From positions 1 to 21,968 of the forward strand of contig JAYKXP010000364.1 in NCBI GenBank assembly GCA_037176845.1: DNA of 21,968 nt, in the 5' to 3' direction. This document shows, one piece after another, positions 13,140 through 21,968 of the stretch; within the stretch, counting starts at the first letter, position 1; each line of letters starts with the position of its first letter. The DNA comes from Paramarasmius palmivorus. Taxonomy: Eukaryota > Basidiomycota > Agaricomycetes > Agaricales > Marasmiaceae. The position numbers and the translations under genes were made by a program. The notes under the pieces are model-generated. The model searched no databases. It was not told the origin of the DNA and saw only the letters and a program-made list of their open reading frames with translations.

Positions 13140-15715
13140 TCATAGTCTCGAGGGAGTTTCTCCGTTCAGGGAGCCGTTGCCACCACCGTTTGAGACATAG
13201 CGCCTCATGAACGAAAGAAACTCTTCCTCTAGTGCCGATCGATTCGAATTCGAATTCGCAGGCGGAGGCGCGTTGTTGTTGAATCCCAGTCCGTTACCAA
13301 AGGTTGGTGGTGCCTGCGCCTTTCCAAACGAGCGTAAACCCTTGGTCTGTGCAAGGAAGCTGAAATCACGCTCAAATGAGGACGGGGGGAAGTGAGGCCA
13401 GGGATCATGATTATATGATGAAGTATGTGAAAGAGTTGTCGAGGGATTGAAGCCTGATGAATGCCAAGTCGATGATAAGCTATCCCCATTCAAACCGAAT
13501 CCCGAAGAACGAGGAGGAATGGAGCCGACGCCTTCGTTATGAGGTCGTGACTGCCTTTGTGCGAGGAAATCCATGAAGCTGGAGTAGAGCTCCGAAAGTC
13601 GCCGCTCATCTTCTACTGTCTCGGGGTGAGACTGCGGTAGGTGAGGGAATTGTAACGATGAACTTTGGTTCCATCTACCAGGACCGTGCCCATTCGCATT
13701 CGAGTCGAAACCCAAACCATTGCTACCGTTAGCTACACTCCGTGATTGCGCTTTTGGTGTTTCCATCCACGAAAAGGGCATCGGAACGTCACCGGTACCC
13801 CTGCCAGGCGCCCACGACATGAACGATTCCTCAGCCATCCCGCTCCCACTCAAATACTGCAATAGTGAAGGATGCACCTTCTCCCCAGGTGGTAACGCTG
13901 AACTAGATCCGCTACTTCCTTGAACGAACTCCTCATTGGCACTGGGAAAGTCGAATCCAAGATCCATGTCCATATCCATCGAAGCCACGTTCAATCCGCC
14001 CAAAGCAGTACCCGTTGTCCCCGCTCCAAACCCGAATCCCATAGCAGCATCGAAACCAGTTCCGGCTGTGACATCCATACCCATGCCAAGGTCAAAATCA
14101 ACGTCGTTTGTGGCACCTGGTTGCAGGGATGTTGGAAGGTCTGCGGAGCCTGAATTGGAGGACGAGGAAGAGGGTTCTTTTCCGATCCAAGGACTAGTGA
14201 GCATAGCTAGTGGTTCCGATGACTTCGATGGTCCGGCTTCACTGACTCCCGACAAGATAGTTGAAGTCGTAGGTGAGGTGCTCGGTGCGGTGTCATCCGT
14301 AGGTGTACTGAGGGTGTCTGCACAGGTCGACTTCCTCTTCTTGATCTTCGTCCCCTTCTTCGTGCTCAGCACCCTGGTTTGCCCGCCGAACAGTTCTAGC
14401 TCATCCTCGACATCGGATTCATGTGAATGCCTGATATGTGTCGACGAAAAGTGATGATCCAGTTGTCCTGGAGACGTAGGGGAGTTTGATTCTTGAGATA
14501 GGGACGGAGTGGGTTGGGATTGGGGTGATGTGGCGGCAGATTTCGACTCGGCTCTTTCTTTGCAGAAGGAATCGTATGATTTGACGGCCTTTTCTTTCAG
14601 CCTTTTCAGGACCAGCTAAAAAGTGGTATAAACATATCATTGACATCATGGGTAGGCGAGACTTACAAATGCAACCTTGTTCCGTTTCGACGTCGATGAA
14701 CACTTTTCAAACAGATCCACCGCAAGTTTAAGATCCATAAGCGCCGACGGCGCTAGCGTGGAGTTGGGCGACCTGGTGACCACCGTACCGACAACGACCT
14801 GTTCACAATTGACTGAGTTTTAACAGTACGAATAGTAAGGGGTGTGAAACACTGACGGCTGCACTGAAAACGTGATACATCAAGAACCATACTCTTCCAG
14901 CCATCTCAGCACACCTATCAAACATATGCACTGCAGCTTTGACGATGATACTAGCACCTCGATACACCGCCAAGAACGACGACGCGAACGGGGAGAGGAA
15001 AGGGTTGTTGGGGTTCGTGAGCATGGCATGTGCAAAGAATGAGCGGTGTAGGTATAGCATGGCTAGATACGGATGAGACACTGCTCCAAGTGAAAAGAGT
15101 GAATAAGCACGTACTAACAGTCCGGAACTGACTGGCGTAGAAGTCTCGCAATGCCAGTCCACTGTTGCGATAAATCTCTTCGCCGTCTTCCTCGATGTTG
15201 ACGTATGGTCTGAAGCCTGTAGGGAGTCGACATTCCCTGACCTATACATCAATTAGCTGTGGTCCACCTAGAGAAAAGATGGAGACAACCTTGCGATCCA
15301 AATCCATCACAGTCGCGTAGTTCGGCGCCCTAGCTGTCAATGTCGCATTGATCACTTCCATGAAGCAATCTCGGGAGAAGATATGTTTCGTGCGCCAGAC
15401 TAGTCATATGCATAAGTTATCACCTCGAGGTCCTGAAAACAGGTGAATGAAGCGTACATCCACAGATGATATCCTCCTTCTCTCCTTCGTCGGTAGACAC
15501 GACTTTGACAATTTCATCTTCGTCCTGTGGGAATTCGACGTCTGTAAAGGAAGGATGTACTGTAGGAGGACGACCTAGTGCGAGGCTCTTTTATGTTGTC
15601 AGTACAAATGTATAACAGGAGATGGAAGATAGAGGTACTAACGTGGCTAACATCAGCCGAAAACACTTCCCACCACAACGCTCTCCGCTTTTGTATGTTC
15701 GCGGATCATTCCCAT
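13140..15715 (-). CDS. Fungal-specific transcription factor (Fungal_trans region), 5' end not found
   Basis: This belongs to the Zn2Cys6-class of fungal nuclear regulators. Exons on the minus strand: about 15715-15643 (QKRRALWWEVFSADVSH), 15587-15458 (SLALGRPPTVHPSF), 15399-15290 (WRTKHIFSRDCFMEV...DLDRK), 15241-15115, 15083-14857 (YLHRSFFAHAM...AVHMFDRCAEM), 14798-14667 (VVVGTVVTRSPNSTLAPSAL) and 14615-13140. Introns are mostly 48-58 nt; the one at 15084-15114 would be only 31 nt and is less certain. The RRRxLFWE / SLALGRPP / FLxxYR / ARxP signature is that of the Fungal_trans middle homology region. The last exon gives about 490 disordered residues rich in Ser, Gly and Asn with a MDMDMDLGFDF patch. 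Upstream of the QKRR exon the matching frame meets a TGA (RWE then stop), and no CxxCRxRKxKC zinc cluster was found, so the gene is either 5'-truncated or has exons I could not resolve. Confidence 0.72.
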
Positions 15716-18700
15716 CGAGTGGATTCTATTATCCACAACTTACAAGGTTAGCAACACTCCAATGATGACTAAGAAAGGGACGGATACGATAACCCCGCAC
15801 ACTGAGCAACCCTACACCGCCAAACTATCCCCTGAAACGCGCATCATCGGAATCCTTCCTTACTGCCATAGTTCTATAGTCGCATCTCGAGCCCCAATGC
15901 ACGACAGTATCCGTGGAAATGGCCGTATGGCGTAGCTGCTGGTTTCTGGATGGATCAGGTCCAAGTGCCCATCGCTCGTCGGCGAGTGCGAACCAGTTTC
16001 CGACTCCGAGATGTATTTTCGCTTCTTAGTGTAGATCGAAAAATAATGCACCCAAGGCGATTATGAAGATAAACTGTTGAAACTAGGTGAGGTTGTTGGT
16101 GGGTTGGAGGCCATTCGAGTTGCGGGTTGGTTTAGATTTAGGCTGGACGCCTTCATCAGTGGTACAGGTGGATCGCGAATAGTGGGCATTGTTTAGAGGT
16201 CTGATAAGAACATGGTGGGTGGTCGAAGGTACGATCTGTGCTAGTTTATTTGCCTCGTTCACAGATAGGAAATTGTGCAAGGAGTGTTGGAGCGTAATCA
16301 GGATCCTCCTTGGCAGGACAGGCGAAATCGGGAGTGTTTTGCGTTTTGGTCGGTATTGAATTGGTGAAGAACAGGTGTTTAGTCTAGTGCAATGGGGCTT
16401 GATAGCCATTGATGACAAAGTTGCGGCAGTCGGTATATATTTATGGAGGTTGGTATCCGAGCGAATAGTGTGTAATGGTTGAGCACTGCGCGAGCAGCTG
16501 TTCGTGGGAGGACGCCAATGGACTCGATTTGCTTGGAAGTTGGAGGGAGGCTTCTGGCATCTGTATGTGAACCAGACTCAGAGATCTGTTTCGTCTTCTT
16601 CTCCAGTATTCTTCACCGGCCTATATCTGGTATGTGTAAGCTGAAGTAGAAGCGAACGACAGGCATGATAATCCTTACAGTATCACGTACTCACTGCAGT
16701 GAACTCCCGATAATACTCTGGTCGCTTCTTCCTCATCAAGCGTCAAGTTCCGAGAGTATCCAAAAGCAGATGGTATCATTTAGACTCCTCTCCCCCTCAC
16801 CCACTTCTTCTTCTTCGGGTCAGGGCACCGACTTGGACATCTTTGTGCTTTTGCTTCTGCACTAACAGCTTCCGCTCCGCATTTTATCTAACAGCTCATC
16901 TATCAGTAATGGGTGTTTGACTAGGGACGGCAGATTGCATGATTGTAAACACATCTTTAATGCCTTATCGGTGCTGACATTGAGAGATCTTGGAATGTAA
17001 TGACTTGGTGGAAAGCGGAGATTTAGCATCTGGGTGGGGTACAGGATCAGGATCGGTCAATTTTTTAGAGACAATGTAGTCTTATTGACATACGAGTACC
17101 GACTCCACTTCTAAAATAACACCAAGGAACGATTTGATAGCATCTCTTCGTTACGCAGGAACTACACGGGACCATTTGTCGCAATCGGAGGTTGGAGTCG
17201 ACGACCGTTTGCGCACGAGAGCTTCTCCTGCACAATCATTGTCCGAGATTAGAGAGATGAATGCGATAAACAAAACAACAAAATCGCAACCCTTAGCCTT
17301 TCTGCTCAATTCTTCATTCCTCCACGAAGCTTTATTCTCTCTCCAGTTCTCGATGTTTTCTGCGTCGTTCAGGAGGATTCTGATATGCGGCATTATGAGG
17401 ATGATGCACGTGACGTCCTTTTCTTCTAGTTTCTAGTATCCGAGCTTTTTATATTGCTTTTGAACATATCTGGTAAGGGTCGGTGACTCGGTGAGTGGTT
17501 GGTGAGGGGAAAATTGGGAAGCCGTGCCATGACACTGTTCTAGAATAAGCAAGAATTAGGAATGGAGGGTTTGATGTTGTTCTGATTGGCTGGTGATCAT
17601 TGCGCAATTTCAATTCGCTCATGCACATGGCGCACGAGCCAGTGACTTACTAGCGCAGGCAGCGCCCTCGCAGGCCAACATTGCGATTCCCTCAGATGTC
17701 GAATACGCTTTCGCTCATGAAATAGAACAGGAAAATATATTTAGCAGCGTATACGATCATACAAGCTCGTTACGGTGTGTAGTACTATCATTGATGTGTT
17801 CCGATCTTCTCCACGTTCTAGACAGATTTCACGGGTTGAAATAGACGTTGACTGGTGACGCCGCGGGCTAATGAAGCCGGGAATTCTCAACGCTTGATCG
17901 GCAATCTTTTGAATGGTCGTACCCTAGTCCTTCTTGTTTTCGAGCGTTGCCTTCTTAGCAATGGGTCTAGCTGGTTTGCCAGAGTGAGAGACATGCAGAT
18001 AGGTGGGCAGGGACCAAATGTCTGGCGGAGGCAGTAGAATGAATTCCAAATTATCGTGGTCTCGAAGGAGCCTATCAGCATCGTCAAGTAGCAATCATGG
18101 AGCCTATTTTGATAGGCACATAAAATGAACGACTTCTTTGGCTCTATTCAGTCGCTCAAAGTAAACGAGAGCGCACCTCGGTCGTTGTATCAACGCGCGT
18201 TTTCGTTCCCGCGTGAAAAGACTTGCTCGGTTTAGAAGTAGAGCTTTTCCGTTATAGGATACCATCAAGGTTAGATTGATAGTGCGTTGCTCTACTCGAT
18301 GGTGTTCTTTTCCCAAGTAGTATGTATGTGCCGATTCCACTGTAGAACGCTGATACGCTACTTGGAGGAAGCCCACTATCTATGATAATAGTGGTCAGCC
18401 ACGGACAGCAAACTACATAAAAAGATATGACAGTGCGAGCTTGATGCTCATCGAGCAACGTTATCCGAGCAGTGCCTTCTTCGAAATGGGTCTTCGTGAT
18501 GTCTGTGCTATGGTTTCTGTAGACTTGTCGGTCTAACCCGATGAGAACTTTGGCATGGGCTATCTTATTGACCGTTGAGTGAGGGAGAAAGAACTACCGA
18601 TGCTTCCTCACTCATAACGAATCCCGAAAGGTGGGATGAGCTTCGGCCAGGAGATGTATAAATGAGAATGGATAATTAATATGGGTGGCATTATACGTGA

Positions 18701-19073
18701 CGAGTTTCAAGTCCTTGCGACGTGATTCTGAAGAACTACGGTTCCAATTCCTAGAGCAGGGAGACCGAGCAATTCTGGCCAGATCTTGTTTTGTCGGCGC
18801 CTTGCCTCCGTTATGCGTCGTACAGCTTGTGCTAGCAAGGAGTTTATACAAGATATATTTCAGATGTTATACGAAGCATGGAGCGGGTAAGAAAGTCTGT
18901 GGGAACACCGGTGCGAGCTCCTAGTGGCCCACCACGCAACGTTTTTATCAGACCATTTCACTTTTAGGTTTAGATTCTAATTCACACGAGGTGTTTAATG
19001 TTCACAGTATTCTTAGCTGGCACCATCCCCTTAACATCTCGTCGGTAGCCAAAAGTAATTTCGAAATGTTTTT
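15716..19073. other. Long stretch without a recognisable gene
   Basis: About 3.4 kb holds only short overlapping frames on both strands (at most 111 codons, for example 16083-16418 minus and 17134-17436 plus). None shows a family motif, and none links to its neighbours through plausible introns into something I recognise. The first few hundred bases should contain the eroded 5' exons of the transcription factor: weak fragments resembling V-S-G...A-Q-x-A-G-L occur near 15780-15840 but are interrupted by stops. The remainder is unexplained. Confidence 0.5.
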
Positions 19074-19091
19074 CCCCCCCCCCCCCCCCCC
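19074..19091. repeat. Poly-C homopolymer (18 C)
   Basis: A run of 18 consecutive C follows TTTTT and precedes CACC-type sequence and an 8-T run, in a non-coding stretch. The exact length is unreliable on most sequencing platforms. Confidence 0.9.
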
Positions 19092-20489
19092 ACCTTTTTT
19101 TTGGAGAGGACGAGGTTACCGCGTGTCACGTGAGTCAGGACTCGAGACTGAACCGATCAATGACGGGCCACAAGTTGGCATTGTCCTCACGAACGCACTG
19201 TCAACTGCTTTCCTGGCGCTAGCCCCTTGTCTCCCATACCATATCGATCCTTACTTCGCGCAAAATCTTATACAATCATATTCTCTTAGACGAATATAAA
19301 GAGACGATGGCAGAAATATTCTTGAGTCAGAGGTGAGTCGCATCAAACCTTCCCAATTTTCTCAAGGTTATAATTCGGTCGTTTGGTATCATGTCAGTAA
19401 ATCCGATCGAAAAGGACACAACAACACCAACCCAATTTACTGTGTATTCCCACACCTGAAGGGTCGACCGCAAGTATCCAGGCTGGCCAACGGCTGAACT
19501 TCATGAACTACGACCCCCTGCCCTGCTGCCCAGTATGGGGGAGACAGTCCCAGAGGTCGATATCAATGGTTTCTCAATATGCTGTCCCTAGGCTTTCTTC
19601 GAATGGTGATCATGACGAGGATATCAGGATTGTACATAAACGTGTCGTCAACGAAGCTGAAGAGCAATATTTGTGAAGGGCGGTGGGAAGTGGTACAAGG
19701 AGGATCCGTCCAAAAGGACGGGCGGATGAAGACACCGTATTCAACAAACCTATGGAAAGCATATTTGATGCACGGGGGTAATAAAGGCCGGGAAAGCAAT
19801 ATCTCTCCAATCTCGCGACTCCCCACATGTTTCGATTAGTGTCTTCCCCGTAAATTCGGCAAGTCTGAGATGGTCACTTCCAATGTTCAAAGGCGAGCGG
19901 GAACCAAGTTGTGGAGAACCAACAGGGGCTGGGAAGAAGGGACTATAGAAAGACGATGTCTATATGCGTGGAATAGGCGCTAAATACGTAGTACCAAAAT
20001 GTGGACGACATTGCAACTGTCTCAATGCGGTGCCGTTAGACCCTCATGCCATTCGAATTCACGAGTATAGACAGCGTTGCAGTACGTCGGTTCACTTTTG
20101 GAAAGTCGGCAAAGAATCCTGTTCTCAGACCCGCACGTCGTTTCCGCTGGAGGTCTGCGTTGAAAAATATCTAACATGCGATTCTGGTTTCATTTCTCGT
20201 TCAGTTTGCTTTGTCTCAAAGCTATAACTTTGTGACGGTATGGGGTTAGTTATTCGTCCATACTTTTGGTCTAAACTAAATTTAGGTTTCTACTAGCACA
20301 CAAACCTTTAGACATTTCTTCTTGTACATTCATTCGCAGCCAAGACGCCTTGGATATGACCCCACTGTCAGACGAAAGTCGTAAACAGTAGAGGCAAGGA
20401 TGTAGTGCATATGAATACATGTCTCGAAGCGGAAAAGGGTGAACGTTCAGTATGGTATAGGACTGTCGGAGGGTGTGATAGCTTCCACA
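19092..20489. other. Spacer left of the kinase relic, no gene seen
   Basis: Only short frames occur (about 86-102 codons at 18991-19299, 19579-19839 and 19964-20227). None carries a recognised motif. The right end may include the eroded N-terminal exons of the FunK1-like gene. Confidence 0.45.
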
Positions 20490-21968
20490 TGTGTCGAACC
20501 GTCGTTGGGCGGGCCATCCGAGTGTGGTTGTCCAAGAGTGCGACCGACTGGTGTCCCTCGTTCCCGGGACCTAATACTCGTGCTGAAGGACTACTGGATA
20601 ACGCTGGACTCTTGAAGAGGGACAGATCCAGAGCCGAGATTTTCGAAGCGGGCAGTAAGGCGCGAGGGGATGAAGATTCAGAAAATACTTCATGACCCTT
20701 TTAACCGACTCCATTGTAATAACGATGGCGAGGAACGACTCTTACTTACTTTTGGGGTCGGGGCGACAGTACTGTGAGGAAATGACTCCCGATTATCTAA
20801 GAAGAGGCCCAGCTGAGTTAAGTTTCCTAAAGCCCATATCGATTCTGGGCACGGGGTTTCGACGGGGCGCAATGAAGGACTGATACTGATGAGGAGTGGG
20901 TCCTCGTGAAGAGGAAGGGAAGACGACGATCTAAATCACGCGGATTTATACGAATCGCGCAACACGCGCGGCTCGTTTTCCCAGGAGCGTTGGGTTTCCT
21001 CTCCACAATGGTCCCAGGATCAGAAGTTCTTTTCGTTGGTTTGATCGTATGCTCCTATGCGGTACCGCAGATTTTATATATGTGGGTGTAGTACTTTGTC
21101 CACTCACGCTTGCTGTCTCTTCGGTTGGTGGTATTCTGATGACGCTCGATGGTCCATCGCGACCCCAATATGAGGGAACAGCCTGTTGCTATGCTACGAC
21201 GAGAACGAGCAGCCAATTTGCAAGATTTCGGATCTGGAATATGCACGACCATATCTCTTGGAAGTACCTGCTGGTGCTCCGGAACATGCGCATAAGACGG
21301 TATGTAGCAGCTCGTGGCCTCAGACTTTCAATGATGCTGACCTTTGCCTTTAGGGCACCCCGGCTTTCATGGCTGTCGAAGTGCAGCTGAAGGAATACCT
21401 CTTCTGCGGGGACACCTCAGCGTCAGCAATTCCCTAGGTTTTCTAACTACCCTAACCCCCGCGAAGTGAGAGGTCTGGTGCGATGGCATTGCCGAATTAT
21501 TTGGCCTACTATTCTCCCTAATCCAGTACGCCTAGGGAAGCAGGAAGAGTGTCCTCCAATGTCGGGAAAGGACCCTCAGGAACCACAGCAGATACCACGG
21601 CTCGCATTTTTTGCAAAGGGGGGGTGTTATTCCCTCGTAGTCTAGACGGCTCCAAGACCCGACAGTTTTTTTTCGAAAGGATCGGAAGATTCGATGAAAG
21701 CACGCGCCTCTTGATTCATAGCCAAACATTCTCACGGTTAATGCGCGATGCTATGTTGCGACTCCGGGAATACTACCGATTGGTGGAGATACCGCTGGAG
21801 AATACCTTCAAGGAGGAGCTTTTCGCCGGGGTTCATAGGGCGTTGGTTCCTTTCTTCACGCAGGCGCGAGATAGCGGCGTTGAAGTGGAATTCTGCGAAT
21901 ATTTCCAAAGACGAACACGGGCGGAGGCGGCAAAGAAGGACAATACTATTGCGGAAGATTCTGGAGCT
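20490..21968 (+). pseudogene. FunK1-like fungal protein kinase, degraded, runs off the right edge
   Basis: FunK1 kinases are expanded in mushroom-forming fungi, and their substrates are mostly unknown. Pieces in order: an N-lobe-like strand pair CRTVVGRAIRVWLSKSATDW (about 20493-20552) with a charged DRSRAEIFEA helix; a GFDRMLL-like segment near 21040; the catalytic-loop HRD at 21155-21163; ISDLEYARPYLLE in place of the DFG region (21225-21263); an intron 21300-21353; and GTPAFMAVEVQLKEYLF (21354-21404), which is the P+1-loop hallmark. An RFSNYPNP segment in another frame (about 21438-21461) stands where the family has HNPLHDLES. A last long open stretch of about 145 codons (about 21532 to the edge) contains GGVLFPRSLDGSKTRQFF, matching the family's C-terminal part. 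The frame shifts between HRD and the following asparagine, and again after EYLF (stop TAG at 21435-21437). The gene is therefore probably dead, but its 3' end lies outside the window. Confidence 0.68.

Noticed and set aside
13936..14454. 172-codon plus-strand frame
   Set aside because: Antisense of the transcription-factor last exon, whose reading frame continues through good splice sites into the Fungal_trans region.

Overview
The window looks like nuclear DNA from a filamentous basidiomycete, most likely an agaricomycete. Three things suggest this: genes cut by many short GT-AG introns (mostly 48-60 nt), a NACHT-type NLR with the 'SWPG...HxSFxDFL' post-NACHT module common in mushrooms, and a FunK1-type fungal kinase at the right edge. 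No bacterial-type features, tRNA, rRNA or CRISPR array were seen.

Layout. 1-1837: no convincing gene. 1838-5676 (+): a SNF2-family chromatin-remodelling ATPase with a C-terminal PHD/zinc-binding tail. Its 5' half is broken by a nonsense codon and several apparent frameshifts, one inside Walker A, while the 3' half reads cleanly through about ten introns. 5862-6172 (+): a second, diverged copy of the PHD exons. 6900-10635 (+): an intact two-exon NACHT gene of about 1225 aa. 10579-12616 (-): a decayed class I alpha-1,2-mannosidase (GH47) whose 3' end overlaps the NACHT 3' end. 12813-13110 (+): the missing last exon and 3'UTR of the second SNF2 tail copy. 13140-15715 (-): the 3' part of a fungal-specific (Zn2Cys6-class) transcription factor with the Fungal_trans region and a long disordered tail; its 5' end and zinc cluster are not visible. 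15716-20400: no gene seen, apart from an 18-base poly-C tract. 20490-21968 (+): a degraded FunK1-like kinase running off the right edge.

Main points. (1) The NACHT protein carries five tandem copies of the post-NACHT module instead of the usual single copy followed by WD40, ankyrin or TPR repeats; modules 2 and 3 are still nearly identical in DNA over part of their length. (2) The NACHT gene and the GH47 relic lie between the two halves of a duplicated SNF2 tail, so about 6.6 kb appears to have entered or been rearranged into a tandem paralogue. (3) The NACHT gene keeps a 3.57-kb open exon while nearly all its neighbours are broken, which argues for real neighbourhood decay rather than uniform sequencing error. 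The genes do not form a pathway; this looks like a turnover zone in which an NLR-like gene expanded among decaying housekeeping-type genes. All homology calls are from recognition of motifs in the translated sequence; no database search was possible.
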